64,000 nucleotides of DNA from Papio anubis (GCF_008728515.1 NC_044977.1:2689501-2753500); one strand, 5' to 3'; positions 22,975 to 34,928 are shown, counted from the first letter of the stretch. Notes: generated by a model not told the origin, from the letters alone. Made by a program: numbers and translations.

Positions 22975-23770
22975 ACATTCTTGTCACTATCTCCTCACTT
23001 CTATCTATGCACTCCTCATTTAACTGCAATCTGGCTTCATTACTCCACTGAAACTTTTCTATTCAAAGTTATACTTTTAAATTGCCAAACACAGAAAGCA
23101 TCCTGTGTATTAAACACAGTGTAAATCATTCTTGAAATTCTCAGCAGCCCATCCACAAGACTTCAGCTACCCTTTGAGTATTTGTAATTCCAAAATGTAC
23201 AGCTGTAACTCAATTCTCTCTTCGGGCATTAGATAAAATATTCATTTATTTAATGAACATTTACTTAGCATTTACTATTTGCTCAATATCCCATAGCTTT
23301 CTTAGACTCTAAGCATTCATACATTAATTAGTTTTCTTCTCTTTTCCCCCTTTTACTACTTACCTCCCCAAAACACAAAGCAAATAACTTTTAAATAAAG
23401 CAACATAAAACAGTCTGTCTTCTAAGACATAAACATAGGAGTAATTTTTCTTGGTTTCTTTCTTTGTCTTAGTTCCAGATCCATTAAATTATTAAATCAA
23501 ATTCAGTCTCACTTGCTGGAATCTCCCTAATCATATTTATTTATTTTTGCCTATTTTCATTTCCACAATTTAAAAAAAACAAATCCAGGTGTTCACAATA
23601 CTTTTCTGGGATTTTCCCAACTGTTTTCTAACTAATTTCCCTAGGCTTAATACTCATCTACTTACTGTTTCTAAGCACTGTCACTACTTTGAACCCTTTA
23701 AAATAATGGTTTGATAATATTATTTCCCTGCTTACAATCTCCCATTGCCTTGAGGTGCCTTTCCCAGGTT
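22975..23770 (+). repeat. L2 LINE relic, plus strand
   Basis: Ancient LINE fragments in order: GCAATCTGGCTTCATTACTC then CCACTGAAACTTTTC (around 23025), TTCTAACTAATTTCCCTAGG (around 23630), and CCTGCTTACAATCTCCCATT (around 23730). These phrases follow the L2 3' region in the same order. Highly diverged, no coding capacity. Parts in between are only weakly supported. Confidence 0.6.
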
Positions 23771-24523
23771 TCTTGGTGGAACACATTTGTGTGTGTGAGG
23801 TGTTAATGTGTTTAATTTTTTACAAAGATTGGTATCAACAATGTTATTTTATTCTGATATTTAGGAAATTACATTTGTTAGACAACTACTATTATCATGC
23901 TAAATATGATTTTAGGAAATGGAGAACCCTAGGGAATTGCATAGAAGATTGTTTTAGGTGTAAATATATATGCCCACTCTATGATTAATGGCAGATTCGA
24001 CAACGTTTCATTAATTGTCTACATAGAATTGCCTATTTGATTATATGCTTATAATACATATCTTAATATTACAAACATTTTGATATGTTTCATTGTGCAT
24101 AAAAGCATATTTATTATTTATAAGGCAAGTAATTTGTTCCAATGACCATTTTGCCGTTGTTGCTTTTTACTGTAATATTGTCCCATACGCTGTTTTCTTC
24201 CAGTATGTTATGGTTTTTAAAATACTTCCATGCTCAACTCAGTTTTACGCTGTCGTCTTACCATATGGAATCCAAAGACTCTTCATTCTTTGTTCGCCTT
24301 CCTGAACAGTTAGATTTCTCATAGTTTCCATTCTCTCATATCTCTATTTTTTTTTTTTTTTTTTTGGCACATGACATTCTCTCTATTATTGAGTATCCTG
24401 ATTATTTGAGTTTAGTTTGGATATACAGTGAGCTGTCTATGTTCGTGTCTCTTTACACCACTCTGCTATTACTTCTGTTGCTTACAGCAGATGGCTAATA
24501 TTGAAAATCTGATGAACTCTGGT
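23771..24523. other. Unique AT-rich DNA
   Basis: A T-run lies at 24349-24366. Short frames (60-77 codons) show nothing recognisable. Confidence 0.45.
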
Positions 24524-24876
24524 TGCAATAGACTAAATGTTTGTGTTCCCCCTACACTCATTTATTGAAATCTTAACCCCCAATGTGATGATATTAGGAG
24601 GTAGTGCCTTTGAGAGGTAATTAGGAGAATGGAACCCTCATGGGATTAGTGCCTTTATGAAAGGGACCCCAGAGAGTTCTATCACTTCCTTTCTGCCATA
24701 TGAGGTTACAACGAAAAGAAGCTGTCTGCAATCCACAAGAAAGCCTGTACTAGAACCTGACCAGGCTGTCATCTTGATCTTAGACTTCCAGCTTCCAGAG
24801 CTATAAAAAAATAAATTTCTGTTGTGTATAAGCTCTGTGGTCAATGTACTTTGTAACGACAGTTTTAACTGACTAA
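24524..24876 (+). mobile_element. MLT1-type MaLR LTR, diverged
   Basis: Starts TGCAATAGACTAAATGTTTG and ends near TTTTAACTGACTAA. Landmarks are CCCAATGTGATGATATTAGG, GGGATTAGTGCCTTTATG and a CTATAAAAAAATAAATTTC polyadenylation region, which fit MLT1. Boundaries are approximate and no target duplication was found. Confidence 0.82.
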
Positions 24877-25156
24877 ATTAAAGTATTGGCTGAGTTAATG
24901 TATTATATTGATTAGTATTTGACCACAATTCAAACTTGAAAAATTATATGTATTTAGTTTTTAAAAATGAATTATACCATAAATTATTGGACATGAATAT
25001 ATATATGTATATAAACTTTTGTTAGTTTATGACAAAATAGGCAAAATCCAAACAGCAGAAGAAACCAACTGCATATTAACAAAACAAAAATATAGGCTTT
25101 TATTTCCAATAACTTATTATTCTAGAAAACATTAAGTATAAACTGAAAACACTCAT

Positions 25157-25629
25157 TGTATTAGGAAGCAGAGCCATTAGGAGATTGACTTATTCTTTTA
25201 TTAAAAAGGGTTAAACAATTATGGAGACTGAGAAGTCCCAAAATGTGCAGACCCAGGAGAGCCAATGCGGATAGTCCAAGTTTAAAGGCCTGAGAATGAA
25301 GAGAGCAGATGGTGCAAATTCTAGTCCAAAAGCAGGAAAGCTCAGTCCTCCAAAAGAGCTGATGTTTCAGTCTGAGATCAGAGGCCAGAACAGACCAAAA
25401 GCTCAACCTGTCAGGCAGGAGGAGTTCCCTTGCTTGGCTTTTTGTTCCATTCAGGTCTTCCACTGATTGGGTAAGGCTTACCTTTATTAGGAAGGGCAAT
25501 CTGCCCTACTCAGTCTACCAATTCGAACATCAATCCCATTTGGAAACACCCTCACAGACATACCCAGAATCATGTTTGGCCTAATGCCTGGGCACCCCAT
25601 GGCCCAGTCAAGTTGATACATAATCATCA
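25157..25629 (-). mobile_element. 3' LTR of the ERV-L provirus (MLT2-type)
   Basis: On the plus strand it starts TGTATTAGGAAGCAGAGCC and ends TTGATACATAATCATCA. It contains GGAGACTGAGAAGTCCCAA and the internal near-repeats (CTGAGATCAGAGGCCAGAA) seen in MLT2 LTRs. Sequence and order match the partner LTR at 32403-32862. 473 bp. Confidence 0.88.
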
Positions 25630-26349
25630 CAAGTCTACCCCTTGTCAACTTGACATACACATACCTCTCTTTAAACCATACTTAAGCTCCAAATAAAGGA
25701 AATTACAAGGTAATTATTCCATTTAACATGGTACACCCATGCTGTATATAATTGAAAACTCACTAACACCCTACCCAGAAAAGAAAGTAAAGTCCTTCAG
25801 TGATCTTTACTCTTCTTAATATCTTGTAACTTCAGTAGTATCTTGTAAAATGTACAGTACTTAAATACCAGAATATAAAGACACATCTTACGTCACATGA
25901 TAAGGGAATAAAAGAGGGAAGAAAAAATATATTTGTCTCCTACGTACACACATATACACTCACACACACGAACCTATTAAAAACAAAATAAGTAGAAAAT
26001 ACTCTTGACAATTATGGTTCTGATTTTCGTAACTGGTCACATGGTTGTAGCTAACATTTAAACCTACCATCTTCCATTACTCGTTTGTCATTCCCTTTGC
26101 TTTCAGTAAGCACTGCAGTGGGTTGTGGTTCTTTACCTGGTAGGGTGGCTCAAACACTCATTCCTGAGGAGTGTGAACTATTAGAAGAACTACACGGGTT
26201 AGTTCATTGTAGTTGTCCTTTGAGCTTAATTACAGGACATGGTAATACTAAGGGACACCCTATGAGGTCTCCTGTATTTCAAACATTCTCTTCCTTATCT
26301 CCACTGTGGAGAGGTAACCAACTTCTCCTTGGTAGTTAGAATCAACTAG

Positions 26350-26595
26350 TTAAGGTAACACAAAAATTCCTTTCTCTGTCTTATAATTCAGAGGCATGAG
26401 AAGCTTAAAATGGCTGGGTGACAATCTTAACTTCCAGTCACATGGAATCAATGTTGGATATTCTGGTGGCAGCATTCGCCTCTCTAGAACTAAGATTTCT
26501 AAGCCTGCAGAACATAAGTTCACCAGAATAGGAAGCAATAATTTTTCTGGTGGATCACCGGGTGTGATAGTAAATGGTGCTACTTTTATTTCCAC
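26350..26595 (-). pseudogene. ERV-L dUTPase fragment
   Basis: An 81-codon open piece. Around residues 28-33 it has the SAGLE motif of trimeric dUTPases, followed about 25 residues later by a tryptophan-containing strand (CDWKLRLSP) and HFKLLMPLN. In ERV-L the dUTPase lies after integrase, and here it lies just downstream on the minus strand. The domain is truncated at its end and several conserved positions are changed, so it is not functional. Confidence 0.82.
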
Positions 26596-26775
26596 TCTTC
26601 AGTTTCTGGATCCATGAATCCTGGCTATGGAGGATCCAGGACAATATATTGGATGCTAATTCAGAGCACATTCAGCTTTTTAAAAAATCTTGCGTTAGCC
26701 CTGTACGATTTTACCCCTAGCTGATATTGTGAGTCTTCAAAAGGACATTCTGTCATTCTTATCAAAATGGCTGCT

Positions 26776-27027
26776 TCAGGATGGTAGGAACCATGGTAAG
26801 ACCAGTTGAATTCCATAAGCCTGAGCCCATTGCTTCACTTGTTTTGCCATGCTGTGAGTTCCTAGATCAGAAACATTATTGTATGGAATACTATGGTGGT
26901 GGATGAGGCATTCTGTAAGTCCAAGGATGGGGGTTCTCATAGAAACATTGTATACAAGGAAGGCGAATCCATATTCAGAGAAAATGTCTATTCCAGTAAA
27001 AACAAAACGGTGGACCTGGCTGGGCAC
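26776..27027 (-). pseudogene. ERV-L integrase core fragment
   Basis: An 83-codon open piece. Near residue 13 it has TGIDIFSEYG, the block around the first catalytic aspartate of DDE integrases; near residues 52-56 it has SDLGTH, the block around the second aspartate. The third catalytic residue is not in this frame. An old Alu (27018-27338) cuts it off upstream. This is good evidence that the region is retroviral pol. Confidence 0.85.
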
Positions 27028-27300
27028 AGTGGTTCACATCTGTAATCCTAGCACTTTGGGAGGCTGAGGCAGGAGATCCCTTGAGCCCAGAAATTTGAGA
27101 CCAGCCTCAGCAACATGGCAAAACCCTGTCTCTATAAAAGTTACAAAAATTAGCAGGGCATAGTGGCATGAACCTGTAGTTCCCACTACTCAGGAGGCTG
27201 AGAGGCAGGAGGATCACTTGAGCCCAAGAGGTCCAGGCTGCAGGGAGCTGTGTTTGCACCACTGCATTCAACTCTGGATGATGGAGCACTACTCTGTCTC

Positions 27301-27331
<31 letters not shown>

Positions 27332-27338
27332 GAAAAAG
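27018..27338 (+). mobile_element. AluJ-like inside the ERV-L pol region
   Basis: Starts GGCTGGGCACAGTGGTTCAC. Strongly diverged, with loss of CpG sites and an AAAGAAAAGAAAG tail. The short target TGGACCT is repeated at 27011-27017 and 27340-27346. It interrupts the integrase reading frame. Confidence 0.9.
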
Positions 27339-29805
27339 CTGGACCTTCCAAGATGGAAGCAGTTCAATGTAATTGGCCTGCAACCAGGGTAGCTGGCTGA
27401 TTACCCTTGGGGAATAGAACCATATTGAAGATATAGTGTTTGTCTCTGTTGTTGGCACACTGGGTACTCAGGAGTGGTGGTAGGAAGTCAGTGTTGCTGA
27501 GCCCAGCATAATTTCCTTTCCTGCCACCACAACCACTTTGTTCATGAGCTCATTAGGAGGTGACAGGAATGACTGGGGAGAGGGGTTGACTGATATCCAC
27601 AGAAGAGGTTATCCATCCAGTTGATTATGAAAATCCCCCTCTGCACAGTTCATCCTTTGGTAAGCATTCACATGGCATACAAGTGTCTGTATTTTTCTGT
27701 TTATTCAGAGAGGTCCATTTACATATCTATTCTCAAAATTACCTTGTCATCAAGTTTTCTAATCATGGTCCCTCCAAATCCCTGACCATCCAGCCATATC
27801 ATTGGTCACAGATCATGAATTGGTATATAATCACATGTCCGGCCATTTCTTCTTTCAAGCAACGTGAACAACCAGGTGCATTGCTTGAAGTTCTGCCCAC
27901 TGGGAGGATTTCCGTTTATCACTGTCCTTCAGATATATCCCAGAAATGAGCTATCGTGCTGCAGCTGTCCACTTTTGGTGGTGCCTGCACATTGTGCAGA
28001 ACTGTCTATAAGCCAGGCCTGAGTTGTCTCTTCCTTTGTCAACTGATTATAGGTAATTCTTCACGGGGCCATAGCTGCAGGGGGAGAGAAAGAAGGCAAC
28101 GCAGTAGGAGCAGGAACCATGGCTATTTGGGTCACTTCTTCAGTGAATTTACTTGTGCTTTTAGGGCCTCTCTAGTCCAATCAGAAATCTCTTCCATTTG
28201 ATGATGAAATGTTGCTGTGCACACCCAACTTTATGACTAGGTGGGCCAGATAATGCCCATTTAATGATGGGCAACTCAGGTCACATGTGAACTTGGTGGC
28301 CCATGGTCAAGTGTTTAGTCTCTACTAAGGCCCAGCAGCAGGCCAAGAGTTGTTTCTTAAAAGGGAAGTAGTTATCAGTAGAAGAAGGCAAGGTTTTGTT
28401 CCAAAATCCCAAGAGATTAGGCTATGATTCATCTGTGGGGGCTCCAAAGAGCATCTCTATCTGCCACTGACACTTTAGATCTTATGGATCATCCAGCCCA
28501 AGTTGCAGAGCAGTTTACATGAAAGCATGGACCTGTAAACAGATGGTTTTTGTCCTGGGGTCCACTCAAAGCCAGTAGCTTTTCAGGTAACTCGGAGTAT
28601 GGGCCACAGTAACACACCCAAATGAGGAATATGTTGCCTTCCAAATCAGTGAGGCCCAATAGGCATTGTGTTCCATTTGACTGTAGAACGGGTTATTTTT
28701 TATCTTAATAAGAACATCTCTACATGTCCCATATTACTAGACCCTTAGAAATTTCACTGAGGTAGAAGGCCCCTGAATTTTTGTCGGATATAGTTTTCTA
28801 CACTCTCACACATATCTTACTAGTAAATCTAAAGTGATTGCTACTTTTTGTCCACTAGGCAGATAAGCATAATATCTTCAGTGTCGTGGACATTTTATAA
28901 GGTGATATCTTGTGGGAAGGAAAGATAATCAATCAAGAGCCATGAAAACTAAACCAGGACACAGGGCTGGAAAGTTGATATAGTCCTGGGGTAGGATAGT
29001 GAAGGTGCATTGCTGGCCTTGCTAGCTGAAGGGTAAACTGTTTCTAGTGAACCTTATTGACGGGTGTGGGGGAAGAAAGGCATTTTTCAGATTAATAGCT
29101 GCATACCAGGTACCAGGGAGGGTGGTAATTACTCGATCAATGAAATCCCATCTGGTACAGCAGCTGCAGTTGGGATCACCACCCAGTGAAGCTTAAAATA
29201 ATATTTTGTAATTCTCCAATCTCCCTCTGTCTTCTGTGTAATCCAGACAGATGGGTTGAGTGGAATTTGGTGGGAATCACCACCCCTGCATCTTTTAAGT
29301 CTTTGTTGGTGGCACTAATCTCTATAATCCTCCCGAGAGTGCAGTATTATTTTTGGTTTAGCATTTTTCAACACAGCCACGGTTCTGTTGGCTTCTACTT
29401 GGCCTTTCCCACCAGAAGAGACATCATTCCATAGACTGGGAAAAGGAATGTGGAGACTCTGCCAGCTGATGACCATATCTATTCCAATTATGCATTTCAG
29501 AACTTAGAAAATAACCATAGAATAGGGCAGGGACCCACTGGACTCACTGACGTGGACCTGAACTAAAACTCTGTTGATCACCTGGCCTCTATCAGCTGCT
29601 GCTCTGACTAATGGATCACCATGACATTTTGTGTCTCTTGCAATCAGTGTTAGTTCAGTGCAAGTGTCCAGTAGTCAGAGAAAAGTCTGATTATCCCTTT
29701 CCTCCGATGCAGTTATCCCCCTTTGGGGGATGCTAGGAGAAAGAGTAACAGTATAAATTTTTGGTAGGTTCTAGGATCCTCTTCAAAGAGATGCAGCCTC
29801 CCTTT

Positions 29806-30078
29806 GCAGGCTGGAGTGCAGTGGTGCCATCTCGGCTCACTGCAACCTCCACCTGCCGGGTTCAAGTGATTCTCCTCCCTCAGCCTACCAAGTAGCTGGG
29901 ATTACAGGCATGCGCCACCATGCCCAGCTATTATTATTATTATTATTTTTTGTATTTTTAGTAGAGAAGGAGTTTCACCATGTTGGCCAAGATGGTCTCG
30001 ATTTCTTGACCTCATGATCCACCCACCTTGGCCTCCCAAAGTGCTGGGATTACGGGCATGAGCCACCATGCCCAGCCA
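29806..30078 (-). mobile_element. AluS-like without its 3' end, inside ERV-L
   Basis: Minus-strand Alu starting at GCAGGCTGGAGTGCAGTGG. About 35 bp of the Alu 3' end and the A-tail are absent. Yet CCTCCCTTT occurs at 29797-29805 and again at 30079-30087, as if a target duplication. An (ATT)n run lies at 29931-29948 in the middle A-rich region. Confidence 0.88.
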
Positions 30079-30205
30079 CCTCCCTTTCATATAAGAGGTT
30101 CTGGGTCTGTAAGCTGGTTCAGGCGTTAGAATTGATTGAAAGGCTGTAATTCTCCATCTGTGTTATTCAAGTTAGCCTTTCGTTCACTTGACCTAGACAT
30201 TTTCT

Positions 30206-30520
30206 TTTTTTTAATTAATTTTTTTTTTTTTTTTTTTTTTAGATGAAGTCTCACTCTGTCACCCAGGCTGGGGTGCAGTAGCATGGTCTCAGCTCACCAC
30301 CACCTCTGCTTCCCAGGTTTAGCAATTCTCCTGCCTCAGCCTCCCAGGTAGCTGAGACTACAGGTGCTCGCCACCACACCTGGCTAAGTTATATATTTTT
30401 AGTAGAGACAAGATTTCACCATGTTGGCCAGGCTGGTCTTGAACTCCTGACCTCAAATGATCAAACGGCCTCGGCCTCCCAAAGTGCTGAGATTACAGGT
30501 GTGAGCCACCACACCTGGCC
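30206..30520 (-). mobile_element. AluS-like, minus strand, inside ERV-L
   Basis: Full-length with a long reverse T-tail. The target TGACCTAGACATTTTCT (30189-30205) against TGACTTAGACATTTTCT (30521-30537) is a 17-bp duplication with one mismatch. Confidence 0.94.
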
Positions 30521-30939
30521 TGACTTAGACATTTTCTATTTTTACAGACCAAGTGAGAATTTAGTAGGCTTTCTATTGATTTTACCGCCAGGAACACTGT
30601 GATCAACTAGCCAGTGCCAGACCTTTGAGAATCAGATGATTCTGATTACTGGTTTGACAATTATGGTAACCAAGTGACATCACTTTGCCTCAGACATAAC
30701 AGGATCCAATCACATCCATTGCATTTAGGTTTCCTAATTCCATTGCCACAGTTCCCAGTGTAAGGCCTGATCTACGGAGAAGAGTAATCACAGCGATCTT
30801 CTAGGATGCTAGGATTCCCTTCACTTTCAGTGTCTTCTGAACTTTCTCAGGATGAGTGAGTAGGTTTTAAATGGGTCTAACATTTCAGTCTCTCTAAAAC
30901 TTTGAATTCCTTTCTCCACCTTAAAAAAAAAAAGATAGG

Positions 30940-31235
30940 GGCCGGGCGCGGTGGCTCACGCCTGTAATCCCAGCACTTTGGGAGGCCGAGACGGGCGGAT
31001 CACGAGGTCAGGAGATCGAGACCATCCTGGCTAACACGGTGAAACCCCGTCTCTACTAAAAAATACAAAAAAATTAGCCGGGCGAGGTGGCGGCGCCTGT
31101 AGTCCCAGCTACTCCGGAGGCTGAGGCAGGAGAATGGCGGGAACCCGGGAGGCGGAGCTTGCAGTGAGCTGAGATCCGGCCACTGCACTCCAGCCTGGGC
31201 GACACAGCGAGACTCCGTCTCAAAAAAAAAAAAAA
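30940..31235 (+). mobile_element. AluY, Old World monkey type (YRa-like), inside ERV-L
   Basis: Contains GGCGGGAACCCGGGAGG and GAGCTGAGATCCGGCCACT, changes characteristic of cercopithecid AluY subfamilies. The target AAAAAAAGATAGG lies on both sides (ending 30939 and 31252). One of the youngest insertions in the provirus. Confidence 0.95.
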
Positions 31236-31930
31236 AAAAAAAAAAAGATAGGTCCAACATTTGTAATTTCCTCTTATGGGCCACCTTCTTATCCACGTTT
31301 CAGCCAACCAAACAAAACATTATAGCCCTTTCTAGCTCTTCACACTGCAACATTAAATGAAAAATATCTGCTTAATACGTCCACATCAACGAATTCAGCC
31401 TGATCCAACTTTGTGTTTTTTCCACCATTTTCCCATATGCCTAATGTCCTTTCTCAGCCCATGTTCCCCAGATTTCTGTCTGTATAAATTAAAAATTTCC
31501 TATAGTTCCTTTGTAACGTAGCACACTTCCTCTTGGTTCACACTTAGTACCTCACCTTTAGGATCCTGCTGGGACTTGAATCTATCATAGGTCTAGATGC
31601 AAAGGGGGCTGGTCAGATAGGTCCTGAGTAGAATGAGCACTGTCTTGAAAGGCAACTGCTTCAGGAGAGGCCATTCCAATTTCTTCAGGCAATGTAAGGT
31701 TAATCTCCCTCAAACAGGAGTGGAGAAACCATTTCCACTGAGCCTATAGAGGCTGCTTTCACTGGCAAAATCAACTCATCAAAATTTAGGGCTTCAATAT
31801 CCCCATCTTCATCAGTGACTTCCCACACATCCCCATTTCAACTTTACCATCCTATTTTTTTTTTCCAGTCAATGCCCTCATTTGAACAGTGAGCACCCTG
31901 TGAGACTGAGAACTCAACTTGTACTATAAT

Positions 31931-32227
31931 TCAGCCACTCAGAGGATGAGACTTTAAGTGTGTTTTCAGCAATCTCAGTCCTGTGGCTATAAGGAAATAA
32001 GTCTCAGGGCACACAAAAAAGCTTTCAGTTCTTTTACATGGTACCTGAGCTGGGATCAGAGCCCTGACCTTATCTTTTTCTTTCCCTGCTTTGTTCAATG
32101 ACATTAGAACAACCAGCCAACCCATTCTACTCATTAGTTTGACAAAAGTATTGAGGATATCATATATATAGTCACCCAGGTGTTTGCTTCTTATATGTGT
32201 TTGATTAGGAATATCCAGTGGTGACAT
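31931..32227 (-). pseudogene. Open piece in the ERV-L gag region
   Basis: A 98-codon frame starting about 175 bp inside the 5' LTR, where gag would begin. It has no zinc knuckle or clear capsid motif that I can see. Gag origin rests on position only; it may be a chance frame. Confidence 0.3.
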
Positions 32228-32402
32228 TTTGCAAGTCTCTCCTGCCAGATCATGCCATGGACTTTTGGTGCTTTACTACTAGAACTAGATTATTTAAATC
32301 TAATCAGATTAAAGAACCAGTTCAAAGAACCACAGAACCAATTCAGAAAACTTATCCTTAAAATGTTGTTCCTCTAGCTTCACTCATGGTACCAAAATCT
32401 AT

Positions 32403-32862
32403 TGGCAATTAGCACACGTTATTATCGAGGATGAGAAGTGTTGAAATCTGCAGTTGGCAAGCTGGAGATCCAGGAGAACTGATGTATAGTTCCAGTCTGA
32501 GTCCAAATATCAGAGAACCAGGAGAGCAGATGATGTAAATTTCAGTTCAAAACCTGGTAGGCTGTAGACCTAAAAAGAACTAATGTTTCAGTCTGAGTCC
32601 AAAGACCAGAAACAGCAATGTCCCAAGTCATACAGTCAGGCAGAAAACGTTCCCTCTTGCTCAGCCTTTGGTTTTATTCGGGTCTTCAATTGATAGGATG
32701 AAGGCCATCCACATTATGGAGGACAATCTGCCTTACTGTCTATCAATTCAAACATTCACCTCATCTAGAAACACTCTCACAGACAAACCCAGAATAATTT
32801 GTGGCCAAATGTTTGGTGAAACTCCCTGGCCCAGTCCAGATGACACATACGATTAATTATCA
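32403..32862 (-). mobile_element. 5' LTR of the ERV-L provirus (MLT2-type)
   Basis: Shares with the left LTR the order CTGGAGATCCAGGAGAAC, TAATGTTTCAGTCTGAGTCC, GGTCTTCAATTGATAGGATG, ATTCAAACATTCACC and CTCACAGACAAACCCAGAAT. About 460 bp. The inner boundary abuts the primer-binding-like GGTACCA. Divergence between the two LTRs is visible by eye, which means an old insertion. Confidence 0.86.
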
Positions 32863-33490
32863 CAGTTATTTTCAGAGTGGAGCTGAAGAATAATAAAGGA
32901 AAAACAAAAAATAAAGTAAATTAACAAAATACTCTAAAATTTGGAGAAAAAAAAAACCCCACTTAATAATAATTTAGCTACTTGAAACTTTACCCAAGAT
33001 GAATTAATCTCATTTTTGAGAAATCTCTATTAGTAGATTTTGAGAAATCTCTATTAGTAGTTTTGGTTTAATATTTACATGCTGAAATACTAATTATATC
33101 TAATTGATCTTTTTTTAAGTATCTTAAATAAATACTTATTTTTAAGTATTTTAAATATCTAAATTCTGACTAAAGTTGATGAAAATCTCTGTACAATATT
33201 ATGTATTTGTTTATTGCTTGAGTTTCTATGAACATTTCCAAATATCATCTTTTTACACATTCTAAACAACGAAAGAAACTCAAATGTGGCCATACGAGGT
33301 AAAGGTTGCTAGGAGCACACAGTGGGTGGCAGGTGCCTGGTAAAATTCCAGACTTCGTTCCTAGACTAAACACTGGAACATACACTGTGTTGTATTAATT
33401 CATTTCATAGAACTTCTCTCTGCAAGACATGACTTGAAGGGCTGTGTGTGTGTGTGTGTGTGTGTATGTGTTTATTGGCTGAATATCCTT
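32863..33490. other. Unique DNA with a 24-bp direct tandem duplication and a (TG)n run
   Basis: The 24-bp unit TTTTGAGAAATCTCTATTAG plus TAG is present twice at 33014-33061. A (TG)n run with one interruption lies at 33443-33470. No gene seen. Confidence 0.6.
33443..33470. repeat. (TG)n microsatellite
   Basis: About 13 TG units with a TA interruption near the end. Confidence 0.9.
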
Positions 33491-33494
33491 CCGA

Positions 33495-33625
33495 ACTTCA
33501 TGGGGACAGGGATGCTGTTTCTTTTGTTCATTATCATATATCAGGCACCTGGCACTGTCGCTGGCAGGAAAAAGGAACTCTGCAAAAATTTGTTGAATGA
33601 CCGAATGAATAAAGATGAATTATGC
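33495..33625 (+). repeat. L2 LINE 3' end, plus strand
   Basis: GGGGACAGGGATGCTGTTTC, then CAGGCACCTGGCACTG, then TTTGTTGAATGACCGAATGA, the order at the 3' end of L2. No coding content. Confidence 0.75.
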
Positions 33626-33730
33626 ATTTTCTAGTTCTTCTATTTTCTCCCCAAGAGAAAAAATTGTAGGCCAATTGCGGCACATTTAACTGAAATTCTT
33701 TTTTACCATTTAGAAAAATAAAGGGCAGGC

Positions 33731-33809
33731 CGAGATTACACCACTGCATGTCCAGCCTGGGCGATAGAGCGAGACTCCATCTCAACAAGAAAAAAAAAAG
33801 AAAAGAAAA
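33731..33809 (+). mobile_element. 79-bp 5'-truncated Alu with an 18-bp target duplication
   Basis: Only the last part of the Alu right monomer (CGAGATTACACCACTGCATG ... GAGACTCCATCTC) plus an A-rich tail is present. The 18-bp GAAAAATAAAGGGCAGGC is repeated perfectly at 33713-33730 and 33810-33827, so this is a true truncated retroposition event and not a deletion product. Confidence 0.93.
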
Positions 33810-34108
33810 GAAAAATAAAGGGCAGGCTCAAAACCTTTTGATTTAGAATTTAGTCTGGTTTGCCCCTTGTTCTGTAGGTCCCAAACCGACTGAAAATTCT
33901 ATGGGTAGGTTTCGCACATAAATGAACATCATAAAAGATGTGAAGACAAGAGCAGAGCAATCAAAAGACACAAACATGCAAAGGACAGAGTTAATAGATT
34001 CGAACTATGTCTCCAAACTTTCATTATGGTTATTTTCCAAGCTCTAAGGAGCGACTTGTTTTATAATCTAACTGAACACGGGGTAGAGCTACCACCATGT
34101 TTGTCTGT

Positions 34109-34400
34109 GTTTTGAGATAGCTTCTCACTCTGTCACCCAGGCTGGAGTGCTGTGGTATGAACAGGACTCACTGAAGCTTTGACCTCCCGGGCCCAAGCAA
34201 TGCTCCCACTGTAGGCTCCTGAGCAGCTGGGACTACAGGCCTGTGCCACCATGCCCAGCTAATTAAAAAAGAAAAAAAAATTCTAGAGATGGGGTCTCTC
34301 TGTGTTGGCCAGGGTGGTCTCAAACTCTTCAGCTCAAGCACTCCTCCTGCCTCAGCCTCCCAAAGTGCTGAGATTAGAGACGTGACCCACCACATCCATC
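34109..34400 (-). mobile_element. AluJ-like, minus strand
   Basis: Reads TTTGAGATAGCTTCTCACTC through CCACCACATCCATCC, strongly diverged. The A-rich linker appears as AATTAAAAAAGAAAAAAAAA. No target duplication was identified. Confidence 0.87.
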
Positions 34401-34918
34401 CTGCTGTCATTTATATTTGCTTTTCTGTTATCTAGGAACAAATATGCTATAGCATTAATGGACTAGCAATAAAATTCTTCTCATTCTCTAATAACTAGTT
34501 TCACTTTTATTTTTAATTGTATATATACACTAACACTAAAAATTTCAAAAGTAGTTTACAGAATCTTATGGGATGAACTATCTTGCATAAATTACAAAAA
34601 TTATACAAGGAGAAAGCCGACAGTGACCGAACATAGCACTAGTATTTAGGCAATCTGTATTACAAACCCTTTTCAGCTGGACGAGCATAGTCAATTTTCT
34701 TGTATTACCCGGCTTTTTCCATTTTAATGTGGGGTAATGAAAGCACTTTGTAAACTGAAAAATGTATATAAATGAAAATGATCATTACTGGTCATAAAAA
34801 CTGATTGCTGTCTAAAATTTTAATTTGGAAGTATTCATTTTCTAAATAAAGCAGTAGGATGGAGAAAAATTTCAGAGAGCAATGTAGTAAAAAGTCATTT
34901 TGAACATTTTATGTTTAT
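34401..34918. other. Unique AT-rich DNA
   Basis: No gene or repeat recognised. Confidence 0.4.
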
Positions 34919-34928
34919 AGAAAATTCA

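Larger units (their letters stand above)
25157..32862 (-). mobile_element. ERV-L provirus, complete layout, decayed, minus strand
   Basis: 7.7 kb bounded by two MLT2-type LTRs in the same orientation. Reading the minus strand the order is 5' LTR, primer-binding-like stretch GATTTTGGTACCATGAGT (32384-32401), possible gag frame, reverse transcriptase core, integrase piece, dUTPase piece, 3' LTR. This is the ERV-L arrangement, and no env-like frame was seen. The reverse transcriptase active site is at 28865-28882, where the minus strand reads TEDIML, with only one of the two expected aspartates kept. Four Alus interrupt it (27018, 29806, 30206, 30940). Many stops and frameshifts mean it cannot encode full proteins. 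The outer flanks do not show a clear target duplication. Confidence 0.9.
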
